DNA of 64,000 bases from Spirodela intermedia (taxonomy: Eukaryota; Streptophyta; Magnoliopsida; Alismatales; Araceae): the NCBI GenBank assembly GCA_902729315.2, contig LR746268.1, forward strand, positions 927,501 through 991,500, in the 5' to 3' direction. The notes under the pieces were generated by a model. The model was not told the DNA's origin, did no database searches, and was given only the letters and a program-made list of their open reading frames with translations. Each line of letters opens with the position of its first letter. The first letter of the stretch is position 1. The translations under genes and the position numbers were made by a program. Below, in pieces: positions 1-15,200 of the stretch.

Positions 1-220
1 TTCCTTATGCAATGAGCTAGCGTTGATCCAGATGATGCATCTAGAAGGCAAGCATGGATCAAGGGTTGATGATGACTAAGAACCCTGAACAAATGGATGG
101 TATATAAGCACACCGTTCTCAAAATTTTGTGAAATCTTTACAAAAGTTGCAAAGGAGAAAGAATACATTGGCATGAAAAAAGTCCAAAGACAGGGATAAT
201 GGGACGTGGAGGATGCTCAC

Positions 221-3200
221 CGTTCCAGCCATTGATCTTGACGAAAGAAAGGTGCTGTGCTTCATTCGAGATAAACCGAAATCGCAAACCTGTGTGTCGG
301 TGGAGAGATTAAATCTAGGAAAAATCTGAATGTTGGGTGTTGGGTTGCCGTGACATTACCTTTACAACCCAATTCTTGTCCACGAGAAGGTTAGGGGACT
401 TCAAATCCCCGTGCACAATCGTAGGAGTACCGTTGTGCAGATAGTTCATCCCACGGGCCTGATATTCAATCCACCATCCCGAGCATGTTAAAAAGGGCAT
501 AGCATCCGGATAGCGGAGATTCCAGACCTATTTGTCCGATAATCAATGCACAGAAACTACTAAAAACATACCACGTCAAGTGCCATCCTCAAACGTCTTC
601 TTTCATCTAATTGATTGTTAGGCCTGTGAATTAGCCTAAACAAGCTACCCCTGGAACACATGATATGCAGCACTTTACAGCTCACTAAATAATTTAAAGA
701 GTGCCATATTATACAAGAATGATAGCATATTTGGAAAGTGAACCAACAAAGAGTGCGAATAAATATATGCAACAGGAAGGGAGTCCATGTGCCTGGAGCT
801 ATTATTATTATTAGCAAGTAATTTACCACGATGGAAGAGGAAAAAAACCCCAACATGTTGACTTTGACAAAAGATTTTCTAATCTAAAGTCGCCAACTAC
901 CCCTTCCCCACGTTTTGCTAAGAATACATGACATATGGAGGATTAAGATATAACATGATGTGGAATAAATTGTGAGGTAGCGTTCGAAAAAGGATAGGAA
1001 AAAAAAAAATCAACTGAGATTGCAAGACGTGGAATTTGGAGATGTCCTGGAAATAAATTGTGAAGTCCTGGAAATGTTTCCACGGAGGGTAACAATCTTC
1101 CACTCAACAACGCTTCAAGCAACTGAGATTTGGAGATTTCCTTAAATAATTTCCAAAGGTGGGCCTATTGGGCTGCTTTATCGAAATGTTATCTATAAGC
1201 TTTGCCGATAATGCTCTCTTAGGACTGAAATCTCTTACAGCACCAGGAGAACGTGAGAGGATAAGAAAAAAATGAAGTTGAAGAAAAAGGAAGAAAGGCA
1301 GCAGGGCTTCTATAGCTGGTCTTCATTGATCACGTTGACAGGTAACTTTAATCCCTATATCAATGCCTTCCTTGGATCCAAATTGAATGCATATCCTTCG
1401 ATATGACAAACAGCAGAGATGTTCCTTAGAGAGTGGAGAGCTTTCTGTATTAATTCAAGGATAGTGCTCCCATGCGAGACTGTACATAATGCCTATAACT
1501 AAACACATGTTTCACACAGACAAATGCATAAGCGTGTATGATCATTTGCATAAAGAAATGTATATGAACTAAGAATTTGAGGAGAGTACAGATATATGCC
1601 AATATGTTGAGGGTACATACGTGGGAATAGATGCTTATCGTTTTAATAATGGCTGGGTAGAAGTGAGAACTTTGATTCACTGTACGAATAAAAAAGAAGC
1701 TGTAAATTTGAGGACATGCTCTGAATGGATCGCTGGAGGATAACTAGGAAATCGGGCCGGATTTCTCTCCCACACTAGTGGCAGAGAAAATTAGGACCTG
1801 ACCAAGAAAAAAAGAATTCTGTATTTTTATAGCGTGCTTAAAGTTGACAACAAATTAAAAACTGAAGACAGGTACAACTGTGGTTACATATGGGCAGAAT
1901 CACAGGCCAAGCATCAGGAATTGGGGACCGACAAGAATATGAGAGAGGCTAGAGGGTAGAGTAACAGTACAGAACCGTTTATGATGCTAGTTGTTTTCCA
2001 AGGTTGTAACTTTGCACTGTTTATGTACAGAACAGTACAGAACTTATGCCTTCTGCGCATTATAACTTGACTTTATCATGGATTTTATTAGCTCTGCGAT
2101 TCCAAAATTTGATTAATTTGTGTTGCATTATGCTAAACGTACTTAAATAGGCCAAAAAGTACGAGCATACCTAGGAAGAAATTCAGTAATTATGGAAAGG
2201 TTCGGCACACGAGTAACAGCTCCCATGAAGAGAACAACATTGGGATGCCGTAATCTTTTCATTATCTGGACCTAAGGAAAGAAAGATGTACTTTTAGTTG
2301 CTATGTAACATCCAAATTCCCAAAAAATACAACAGTTAAGAAACAAAAAACAAATTAGATTAGAAAACTTCAAAACAAATTGCTATGCGAAGAACAGACT
2401 TCATGTGCAGGGGACAAAATTCTGCGACAATTTTGCAAGAGAAGCATCACGGGTAGAGACATGAATGAATATCATGAAACAAAAATGGAAGCAACATGCT
2501 AAGGTCGCATTTAAGCAAGACAATAATATCTGAAATTAAAAATAAGAATTACATTTGTAAAAACTTACGGTGACAGAAAATGTAGAGTTAAGCTATGGAG
2601 AGCAGTTCAGAACAATAAGCATCCATCAAAGGTAAAAAAACCTTCTTTGGAAACTAGTTAAAAAGATACAAACCACATCCATAAATAAAATTTTCAGGTC
2701 TAATATCCATAAGAAATTTATTTGTTCTCATTTGCATAACAATACCATGAGTCAACCTTTTGAGAGGTGTGGCCTTAACATGTCATCGAAGATTATTCAA
2801 AAATATGGTCCATTTTCAAATCGTGGGATCAAATTGCAGAAAATTTGGTTTTCTTTACGCCTAACTACTGCTGATCTTGATTGGTGGAAAACATCTCTTA
2901 CCGCTAATCTCATGGGCCCTAGCTAGAGAGACAGAACAGAAAGATCCAACAGATTTCAGAAACATTCCAGACACAATCAACAAAGACATGCTGTATTCAA
3001 CTTATCAGGAGAAATAGAAATGGGGGATGATTTTCAAGTGACTAGTATTTCTGATAACGATCAAGAAAAGGAAAAACCTGCGGTTTTATCTTATTCCTGT
3101 TATTCATCTACCACCTAGTTGGATGGGAAGGGGAGCACCTTTTCTTCTTATAATAGTATTTGCTTTTTTTCTCCCTCCTTGTCTTCTGTTTCACTAAATC

Positions 3201-6200
3201 GTATTTTTCGCTAGTTATTATATTGTCAAGTGGCAGAAGCCATCTCAAAAAAGAACGAATACAGAGCATTGATTCTGATGAGGAACAGTGAGAGTGAGAA
3301 ATACACTTGTCTATACAGTGCAGGTGTTCAAGGACGTAAATAAAAGAATTTTGCCTAATCAATTGCTCTAATCCGGCTACTTCACAGCTGTCAGGGCCTT
3401 GCATTGGAATGACAGAGAAAAGTGGTAATAATCGTAGTGCATCAGGCAGAGCGAAGGAACGCTCAAGAAAAAGTAGGGATAATGGTGATGTCAGAAGGCA
3501 GGCTACTTTCTCTCTCTTCAGAAAATTTTCCATTTCTTGTCCTACCACACCATGAGCTTACTGAAATACATCAGATTGGCTAAGAATGTCAAATTGGACT
3601 CATTGAACCATCTAATACTAATTCATTCTGCTCTCTATCTTCGTTTCCCGCACTCCTACAACATCACATGTTTTCTCGCTTCTTATGTCACTTTTAAGCT
3701 ACAATTCCAGGAGGAAGACACTGAATTCAAGAAATCATACATAAACGCCCTACATCTCATGAATAGTGATGTTCTGCACGTATAACTGTAGCAGCCATAA
3801 CCCTTGAATAAAAACTCAGTAATGTACAATAATCACTGCTAGTCAAATAATATAAGAATTAAAAGTAAAAAATTTGGTAGAATATGTGTCACAGTTAGAA
3901 TAGCTCTTCGATGAAATTTTTTGCAAGGCAGCTGCGACCCATTTGTTAAAAGCCAACAGCAAAGTATTCAAATCCGTACTTCAGAAGTGTGACATCTCTT
4001 ATCAACAACAAAAAATGACATGTGAACGATTTTCCAAAGACTCATAACCAAGAAACGGAAGAAAAGGCTTCATGCTTAGTAGACCTACTAAAGTGGCATA
4101 TCCTACTGAAGGAAAGCAATGCCAATGCACAGTTCAATCAAAACTTGCGACCAACAACAACAGAAAATTAAGAAAGTAATTAAAAAAAAAGAGCCGAAGT
4201 TATTGAGATAATGACTACGACAGCAAAAAATTATAAATTAGGATTTTTTATGAGTAAATAATCATAAAAGTATTTATACAATAATTTAGAATAATATGAA
4301 AAAGTATAGGAATTCTTTGATTAATGAGATCAAGGTATGATCTAAACTTCTCAGCTAATTCACCATAAAAAAATGTACTCAGATAACATAACAGCACGTA
4401 CAAATTTTTACACAAAATTTAGCTCTTAATTCATACAAGCAAGGAGGAAAGAAAGAACCAGAACCATAGATTTTCTAAGGAGCCACCAAATACATTGGGT
4501 CAGGAGAAAGTTTGAATTGACATGAATACTGGAGTTCTACAAAGAATGCCAAGAGCGGATTAGTCAATTACTTCGCTTCTGAATTCTTCTAAAGCGTCCC
4601 CTGAAATGTCTTGCTGCAAAAATTTCTTAATAGCGACTTCCTGAGAAAAATAAAGAGCCGAACATTTAGACATCACATAGAAATATGAAACAGACATAAC
4701 TGGTAAACCGATCTACGAACTGAATACTCTGCTAAGGAGCAGTCCCCTCAGGAAGATGAAACAATCAATCGTTTACAAAACTTATCTTCACAATCACCCG
4801 GTAATTGCACATTATTACGTAATGTAATGTTAATCTGGCATATAGATGCACGTCTACCTCATTCAAAATTTCAAATAGCGCTATGCTTATATCTGCTCCA
4901 CAATGTCCAACCAGAGCAGTTTTAAAAAAGTAGCCCACAACAGAACACCATGCTGCATGCCACCCACAACGGTCTGTCAGATATTAGGGGCTGAGGAAGA
5001 GTCCCATAAACTATAATGGTACTTGTCAAAAGCTATGCATATTATGAGGTGGGGAAAAAAACCTGATGTGCATACCCACAACTAATTTAGGAAAGTCGCC
5101 TAAGATAACAAAGTCCTTCAAATAAGTTCATTTCCTTCCTGTTGTCCTCACCCAGAACCTTGGTAAACTATAGACATAGAAAAGCATGACAAGACCATCG
5201 TCCTTGTAGTCGAAGTACTTTTGTCCACGCTCTTACCATTATAATGGGGTCAGCGATCGCTATATCAAGGAGACATCAAAAAAAGTTCTCCGCCATAAAA
5301 TTGTCTGCAATGGGATGTATATTCAGCCATTTCCCTTCTTGCCACTGCAGATAAACAAGTCAAGACTCCCCCAGTTTGCCAATAGGATCAAGGCTGCGCC
5401 ACTTGATTCTTGTATGAGGGCTTAATGTGCAGACATTGAATTCAAGGGTGACAGCAAGCTGACTCTTTTGGTGCGACATTTATTTCCAGTCATGTTAAGA
5501 TCACATTCTCTATCTCGTTTTATCAGAACAGAATTTTGATGAAGCTATAGTTTTGTCTCACCAGAAAGCCTGTCTTCGTTAGCATCCTGAGATGTTCATT
5601 CTCCAGTTCAATGTTTCCGTGCAAAGAAGACATTCTTCCACCGTTCATCTACTTTCTTAAAAGAACAGTACTGTTAACATCCTCACGTGTGTATCTCACA
5701 TGGACTCTAGCATTTATCTACTTTCTTAGTAGACGGCAATGTTGGGATCTCCACTCACCTTAACTGACAGACACTCCACTGTAGTAACCCCGCTGAAACA
5801 CAACTGCCATTTGTTCTTGGAAAGTTATTGCTCCTTCATACAGTAAACCCTATTCTCATTTTTATAAGACGCATCCCAACCTATCTTTAATATCCTGCCC
5901 CCCAGCTTCATTCTTACCCACAAATAACGCACATCAACAAGATTCATATACTAATCTTCAACCAAAAAAGAATTAAACGGAAGAGATCCTTATAATACAA
6001 AGGAGCTGTGACACTAGAGGCTACCATCTGTTTTTATGTTCCACTATTATCACAAAAAAAAAAAAAACGGACTGACTACTCGCTATCATATGAATGGCAA
6101 ATAAGCTAAAATGTTGAATATTAAAATTCATATAGTTTTGTCTCATTCATGTCCTTCTGAACCAAGTTCATTCCTCTGCAGAATAATATTCGGTGCACTA

Positions 6201-9200
6201 CTCACGTAAGTCACAATGAGGGCTTCCATGAACGCACCAAGAAAATTTAGACAAATTCCACCATTTTCAACAGCTGAGAATGAAGCCACTCTTTAGACAA
6301 GTATTTCTGGCACTGTTTTTAAACTTCTACATTACCATTCAACAGCAGATAAACTAGTCTCTGAGCCTTGAATCCCATATAACTCCTCATATGTTAATGC
6401 TTTGATTCAGAACTAAGTCTATCTCGCCAAAACTTACAGAAATCCGTCTACGACTCCAGTACAACAAAGATGCCCCAAGAATCTCATGTTCCATGTCAAT
6501 GTTATCAAATACTCAGTTAATAGCCTCACTGAAGACTATGTTCCCCTCATTAAAGCTGAAGTTACCAAATAAATTCCACCAGCATTGCTGTAATAAGAGC
6601 ACAATCAAGTCGCATGCATGTTGAGACAGTGCAGGGAATGCCTATCATGAGAATATGTAACTGAATTGCCCATATTTTAGCAAGAAAAGAAAGGGAATCT
6701 TATGGACGTGAAAAGAAAGGGAATATTGTAGAATGAGCCTTGGACGTGAAAATAGAATAGGCAATGCAGCCTGGATAGAAGTAATTTTGGTCAAGCATGC
6801 AAAGTAGAAAATACATCTCAACGCTGCCACTAGTTATAACATCATGAATTCCTCAGGTCCATCAACAATGACTTCAAACCACTCTTAATACTTTGATGCC
6901 GTAAACTGGACGGAAACAATGTTACAATGTCAAACATTTAGACTATAAACGTTTAAATGAGAGGATACCCAAAAAAAGAAAATAGCTTAATTTTGGAGAT
7001 AAACTCAACATAAAAATCAAAAGAAATCTCAGAAACAAAGGCATTGGACTCACCGTTCCATGTAACTCTCCATGGAAAACCTCCCCATATGAACCTAATA
7101 CAAAATTCCATTAACGAGAGAACAATTATAGACTTGAAAATATAGTAGTATGAAACAATTAAGAAAATACCCAGTCCAATTCGCTCTCCCAAGGTTAAAT
7201 CCTCCCATAAGATCTCAAATTCAGCAACATCATCAAGGGCAACATCAGATTTGGTGCTTTCATATCCAGTAGATTTGTCAGAACTTCTCTCAATTTCTTG
7301 ATAACCCTCAGTTGTATGATGCACACTATCAGGACTAACATTATATTCTTGTTTGATTACTGGATGCTCATCACTAGTGCCATCTTCTTCGCAAAATTTT
7401 TGACCAACATCTGTTGGAAAAACAGTTAGAGAAGAGCAAACAAGTTCTGACGGTTCATATTGCTTGCTGACAGCAGCAGTTGTTGCTGCCACCACTGCAG
7501 CAGTGGCAGTTGCTGCTGCTGCAACAGGAACCTCTAGATTTTTGTCAGAGTTTGATTTAGCTGCAGCAACAACCATTGAAGAAGCGACCACAGCTGCTGT
7601 TGCTGCAGCAGCAGCAGCAACAGGCATGTTTTTAATAAACATTACTGGAGAAGTTTGTAGCTCGACAGGTGTTTCAGATTGAGGTGAGGATGAAACAACT
7701 CCAAAATTCAGTGGTCGAGAAACACCCAAACCTGCCACAGGTTCTAGGTGATCCACCTGGGATCTAGAATAAACCTTAGGCTGGACACCATTAGTAGGCA
7801 GATTAAGCTGACCATTACTAGGATCAGCTTGACACTTTTGTCTCGTTCCATCCTTCCTCTTTGCAATTTCTTGCTTATCAGATAGATTCACATCATCAGA
7901 AACTACGCAATCTGGTTGCTCATGAATAATTTCGGTGAACAAATTGAGAGGCGCCACTACCCCACTTTCCAGTAATACATCATGAAGCTTCTGAGCCAAT
8001 TGTGGATTTTCTTTTGCAGCATCAATCATATACTGTGAAACATCCTTAGCTTTCATCCTCCGAACTGCTGGGGAACTAATGCCTTCTGTCCAAGAAGGAG
8101 ATCTCCCTAGGGAATAAGCTTGGCTTAGCCTAGGAGATGCTTTACGGGTTGGTACCCTCTGGTTACTAGAAGAGTCACTTGAGTCTTCACAGATCTTCGA
8201 TCTGTCATCAATAAGACATTGGATTGAAGAATTATCATGTGAACTTTTCAAGATTTGTTTTCCTTCAGACATTGCAACCATATAACCTCTTTCATTTTCT
8301 GAGGTAATAGATGATCTTCTGTCCGGCATTTCATTCTGAGAGAAGCAGCCAACACTTGGAGTAGGAAAAGAAGAAGCATGGGCATTTTCCAAATCTTTCA
8401 ATGAGGAACTAACGGAAGAGGTCGCTATATCACCGTCTCTCTGAGGTACGCCAGCATCAGTTGGGATCAGTGTTCCAGGATCAGCCATAAGATCAACAAT
8501 GTATTCCCTGCATTGAGTAGCGGCGAGATAATGAAACCGCGTGAGTGGAAGCTTCAAATACAAAATCACTCAGTCAAGCAGTCATTTAATCAAAAGGTGG
8601 ATTAAGAAATACAAGCTTTTCCAAGGAAACGGTTTCAGATATGTTAAATCAAAGGAAGAATGTTCCAAGCACCAATCAATCAACGAGAATCATCTCAAAA
8701 TTTCAAAAGTATCAATATTTTTTTCTAGATCAGTTCGTAAAATGATTAAAACCTGAATTTATGTGTCATGGATTAACAAGTACATACACTTTCCAATAAA
8801 TAAGATGATCCAAATGGGTACATGATTTGAGGTTTTCCAGCCACATGAATGGGGCATCGCATATCTGAACGTTCAGTTCTTTTAACTACGCCCATGTATT
8901 TGATTTATGAGAATCCAAAAACAGCCAAGTTGACACAGGCAACCCGATAATATGTTTCTTCACTAAACAAACGTGTTTAAGAAAAAACATATAATTTTTT
9001 AAGGATAGAATGGAAACATACATAAGAAGATATACGAGCAATATATCCACACAAAAAAATGACCACCTTTTTTCTTTTATACTCTTGATAAATTTAGACA
9101 CCAGAAGCGCAACTAAATGATATTTCCAGTCACAACCTATCATAGCAACTAGATCTCCTCCCATGTAAGATGTGAGGATGGTGAGATACCTCTGGTGGCA

Positions 9201-12200
9201 AAAATACAAGGGATGAGATGGTGAAGAGCAGAGCAATACCTTCCATTATTAATCTTAACAATATTGACGGCCCCATCATCTGAACCTGTATATAGCTGTC
9301 CCTTCAATAACTGACATGGAACACCCACACTATCAGCCAAAACCTGCAAAAAGATTTAACCGTCATTAAGACAGTGGGCATTCTTCCAAAAATAAATTTT
9401 ATAAGAAATATATATGAATATCTTCGTTTACTTATTCAGAACCATCGAACAAATTGGTTCTCTAGAAGGAAATATGTACATGATAGCCATTCATGAGTTC
9501 TACTGGTATTTCAAACACTTCTCATTAGGTTGTTTTATCGCCAAAGACACTGTGAAGTAATTATTTTGATTGCATAATAGAGACTGCTTCGATTCTTTGA
9601 TTAGATGAAAAATGAGTCAATCAGTATAACTGCTGTTTTCTCCTTTTCTGCCATTATCTCTCTTATAGTTGAAACTTTTGGAATATACAAATATATGTCT
9701 GTTGAAATTAATAAATAAATAATATTTAAGAATTCTAGACCAAGATGACATAGACCACATACACTATGGGTCGAACCCCCTCAAGATGGAGGACTTAAAT
9801 CCTTGTTACGAAAAAATCGCAAGTCTTGCAGATAGCAAAATTGAACCAAATATAAGGAAGTTTTAACGTCCTTATAAGTGTCTTTTACTATTGTACATGC
9901 ACTAGGATCAATCGTATCCCACCATGCACCATTTGAGGCTTGGCAGCAGTTACCATTGTTGTCAATAATTTTTTGGATCTACATTTAAAGCTCCACTGAC
10001 ACAGAATGATGAGATCAGATTTATGGTTGATTTGTTCCCCCAATCTTAAATGAAATAACATAAGTTACATCTCAGCTTCAGGTTTGCTGCATGAAAATAA
10101 AAAATATAAGTTTCTTGAACTATACCTGTAATTTCACATAAATTTGAAGGTATTTGATAGGCCAATAACCCTCGCACACTAATCATGGTACACATGCATC
10201 CATTTAATTCATTCTTAGGTGTACATAGAGTCCATCCTATAACACAGTTCGTATGCAAAAAAAATTAATAACCAAGTCCCCTGGTTAGGTTTCATTTCAA
10301 TGAATTCCAACCTCACCTTCGTCTATTTGTCACATAATTTTGTTCACATAAATTAACTCTCATTTCCAGAAATTTCTTCTCAAGCACAGCGACCTCTTTC
10401 GCAATAATCTACTTACTTCACTTATCCAAAGGGTGTTGAATAAAACCTCAAAAACATTTCAGCTGGACAAGAAGTTGAACTTCTCCAAAAGAGTATCCCT
10501 CATAAATCCACATTGGATATTTCTCTGATTTAAAAATATTGAATTGGGATTTCTTGGAGGGAGGGAAGGTGGGGGGGCGGCAACATGTTTTGAAGATAGG
10601 AAATAACAAACAAGTGTCGTATTCAGACAGCACATGACATTAAGATCCACAATAGTACATGTGCACAATCAGGATCAAAACGTTTCAACAACAACAAAAC
10701 GATATTATATTACTCTTCCAGTACTGATCAACATTTAGCAGAGGAGCCAATTAAGCCCCTCTGAACAATATGAGATTAGTTGTTCATCTTCCCGAATAAC
10801 GATCACAGTAAGATGATCATTTTTCGAAGAACGTTCTCCACTGCAAGATAGTGGTGTGTCTGATAACATTTACTAAAACTTCAATATCTAAGATGGTTAA
10901 AGGTCGGATCCATACTGCATAACAACCCTTTTGTAACATCTCTGAAACATAATGTATTAGCATCAATATTTTTATCAATAAAATGAGAAAGCATCTCCAA
11001 ATACAACTTTCACTAGCATCCTGACACTGTTGCTACAGCCACCACTCACCAAACTACCAACCCCATCATTGTCATTTATTGCAGTAGTTTCCACCAAGCA
11101 TCACAGCCACCTAAATTATAGTTGTCTTTTACCAACACAGTTGTCACACGGTGTTAGAACGGCAAACCACAACTTCAATTGATCATTATCACCTTGCTGC
11201 TGCCACTTACCAACATCCATAACCACCTTCAATGTTCTTAATGAAACTTTATCAAACAATTTTGATGACTAATTTGGATGCGAAGGTTCTCTAGCAAAAT
11301 GTCGGTTCCTTTGTTTCCTGAAAAACTTATATGATAAGATACCCAACCCTAAGACATGAGTTCTTTTAAACGCAAGACTCCAGCCTACAGAGGCATCAAA
11401 CGTCATCCAATTTTTAATCACCATAGAACCAGATATCTTTTTGTCAATGTAAATTTTGGAAATTATCTTAAGCTTTTTTTTTTCATTTTTACGTTCTTTA
11501 TAATTCCTAAGCCACAGAATTCGTGGTTCTTATAATCTATCCGACTTTCTATCCATAAATATAACAACATCAAATATAGAACTTGTGATTGGCCTTCATG
11601 ATCTAAAAATAAGGCTTACTTTTATTGGTTCTTGACCTGCCAAACATCAGTACTCTTTCTAAATGAGAACTAGAGATTTATTAGATACTTTAGGGACCGA
11701 CAATAACTTACAATGCCAACTTCAAATGTACAACCAAATTCTATGACATGCATAATGTCTTTAAAAATTTCCACTGTCTGTAAAACTGATTTGTATTATT
11801 TATGTCGTCATTTTATGGCTTATTATTTAATCCAAATTCCACATTGCCAGAGAGCTGTGAAATATGTCTCACTCTAATTTATGTTACAGAACAGGTGGAG
11901 AACATCTTTGTACTAACTCAAGAATAATTAAGACATCTAACTGGGCAAAACATAATCCAAATCGAAACTCTTCTTGAAAAAAATAAAGGGATATGAAAAA
12001 CAAAGCTTCAGTGAAAATATAAGAAGCTCACCAACCTTAAACATCAGCGCACGATGACGTGCCAGACCAACCGTCAAATGACCAAGTGGCAGCACCATAT
12101 TCCCAAAACTTTCTCTTAGGCGATTGCTTAGGTCCCTCCATTCATTTGAGATGACTTCAGGATCCCTGACAGCTCCACCCATGTACTCAGCAACCATAAT

Positions 12201-15200
12201 GGCAAGATTTCGCACCAAGTCAACGTCTTCATAATCTTTACTAACAGACCTTGACTCCACAGCCAGCACAAGTGCTCTGTTCTCAAGATTTGACAAATCA
12301 GTATCACTTGCTCTGTTCACAAGTATAGCTTCCCAACTGGTAGCATCAGAGTCCGGTATTTCTTGAAGATCAACGAGTGAAGGCATCTTCATTGAAGTTG
12401 ACTCGGAAAAAATTCCATACAGATCGTAAAAACCATCCAAAATCTTATCATCATAGCTGAGAACGTTATAATTCTGTGACACAAATGAATTTATTGTGAG
12501 ATAGGCTATAATATGAATATGATTTTTTTGAACCTTAGATCTCTAGCTTTAATAATGGCATGAGCTACCCTTATTTGCAGATTAACGCGATAAATCGAAA
12601 GGAGGAATATGGAACTTAAGCATAGATGTGTGCAACTTGTAGAATAGAAGCTCCATTTGCCACATGAGAGAATTACAGAAAGAAGAATGCTGCAATAGTC
12701 AAAAGGAAATCCCCATTCATGAAGAAGGAATATGCATTGCATTAGGATTGTCCTGGTTGAAGTCCAATCTTGCTTAGGGTTGGACCCACGAAATCAGAAT
12801 ATACTGAATCAGCCCATTAAAATTTCAAAAAAGCATCAATGACAAAATAAAGACATATACACGTGATGAAACTGTCATCAGCATGTTTAACTAAAATCTG
12901 CCAGTTCGCAGTCAATACGGCATTTATGATTTTACGGCACATCACATCTATGCTATAAATGATTCCTACAATCATTATAGTGTAGACGTTAATTAGGTCT
13001 ATCGTGACTAAATTTTGTCCAACTGCCCCAATGACACAACATTATATACAGAACCTAGTCCACGTTGATGAGAACCAGACCATTTACAGCTAAGCAAGGG
13101 AATAAGCACACAATAGAAAATATTAAAAGCAATGCAACTGTTGTCAGTTCTTTGTAGTGTAATCATGATTTGAAGAAGAAGAAGAGAACTTATCAAATTG
13201 ATGAGACCATACTTTCGACACGAAAGACCCTTATTCAGATTCGTGGAGACAGGACATTTTCGTCGTAATTTTGGATCAGTGTTTTCAGGTGTATAAAGAG
13301 CAGTTATATTCGACTTTGTTTAAGGAAATATATGGCCAAAGAAAAGCACACGGTTTTCAAAATCCCAGATAAAGCTCAGAAGACAAGAAAACTAGGATCA
13401 AATAAGATGCCCCAATCATATTCCACCAAGATGAAACAATGTTGTCATAGAAATGATGATATCGCCTGACCGTTCTTCAGAACCTCCTCCTTTTCTTTTG
13501 CAACAGATATCAATAGCTTGTGTTTAAGAGCCACGAAAATCAGAGGACTCCATATATTTGAAAGATATTTTTGAGAAATCATGAATTGGTAATCGACTAT
13601 GCGGTTCTCCATATAAAAACTTGAATTCAACAGGCAGTGGAATCCACTTTTTCACCAAACTCTTCATTCTCTGTCACTAAAATTATTCACAGTGAAACAA
13701 CCGAAAACTTGCCTCTGGCATCCCATGCATAATTTCTAGTATCGTCCTTAAAGTTCAATGTCTTTGGAAAGCTCCAACCAGCAACAAAAAGAATAATCCG
13801 TTAACCCTGCATAAAATTAGGCATTCGTGTTTCTTTACATGGTTTACTGTACATCAGGTAGATTTGTGCTCCCTTTGTTCAAAGAAACTTGATGCAATAC
13901 AACTATATCCAAAAACTATAGCTTACCATGATCTTTCCTCCCTAAGATCCGTAAAGTTATCATTTACCATCTGAAAATATATAGTCACTGAGGAATCATA
14001 TGCCATAGGAACGTTTATCAGCATTAAGGGAAAAAGTGATTACTCCAGTAGAATCCTGTCTTCAATCTTGGATCATGTGAGATCCTACTATGCCCCCACT
14101 CTGCACAACTACTCTTCTACACCATCATTACAGAATACTTTGACCGTGACCAGCTAGAATACTTTTCTTTGACTTTTATAGACCCCATCTCATTTTATGA
14201 GATTCATCCCCTTACATTAATACTTGGAGCGGGGGCTCATCTGACAAAGTTAACCCTACATACCTATTAGAAAAAACCCCGTTGCTCTCATGATAGTAGT
14301 GTTTTATTAACAAAGGTTTGGACCATGGATCTTGTCTGGGACTCCTTTCAGTCACTAACTCAACAGTTTTATATCGAATTTTTGGCACATTTGCAAGCTT
14401 CTTGGCACGAACTCGGCCAGCTTCATGGATCCCTTTTCAGCATCAGGACAGAAAGAAATCAAATGCTTGATGGAGCGGTTTGTCACCAAAATCACTTACC
14501 CCAGCCATAAAACAATGCTGATGGGAACCCAAGTGAAAGAAATTTGAATCCAGAGAATTCCTGGAATCACAATAAAAACTAACTCCATTTTATCCTTCAT
14601 AATGGGCCTATAAGGTCACTTGCTTCAGTTTGATTGGCTGTTGAAATAACTTCCTTCACCATCTGGGCCCTCCAAGTTTCTTCTTGTCGAAACAACTGTT
14701 TATAGAAGTCAGGAAACTGTTCCTCAATGCAGTTTTGCCTTCCAATCATTAGTCTACTATCATAATTAAGACAACTTTCAGCTTCCCCTTTTTAAGACTG
14801 CCAACCGTGAAAATTGGTTTTTCTCCAGTCCCCTTTCTTCAGCTATCGTTATTTTGATTCTTCGCTGTCATTTTTACATTATCCGCCCATTGCTATGAAG
14901 AAATTTCTCTCTGCTTCTCGCAACCTATGATTTTCCAATTATTCCCGTTTCATGCATTTTGCCTGCCCTCATTTGAGTCACTTTTGTAAGTTTATTTCAT
15001 GGCATCATCCTCTTTCTTACCCTGGAAGGTAATTAGCATTAACCAAACAGGGTACATGGAAATTGTTGCTTGAAGATTTTTTTTCTTTTGAAAGACCAGG
15101 TTATATAGACATACTGATACCTTATTTACAATGTGACAAATTTGCTTGATACGAGTGGCCAAAAGCCAAACAAAATATACTTTGTTTCAGAAAGTATTGT

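Noticed and set aside
3108-3548. 146-codon open frame on the minus strand inside a kinase intron
   Set aside because: No family resemblance, low-complexity Lys/Tyr end, and it lies wholly within an intron bounded by well-supported kinase exons.
9766-9779. tgggtcgaacccc, like a tRNA T-arm
   Set aside because: No D-arm, anticodon arm or acceptor stem could be placed around it; it lies in a kinase intron.
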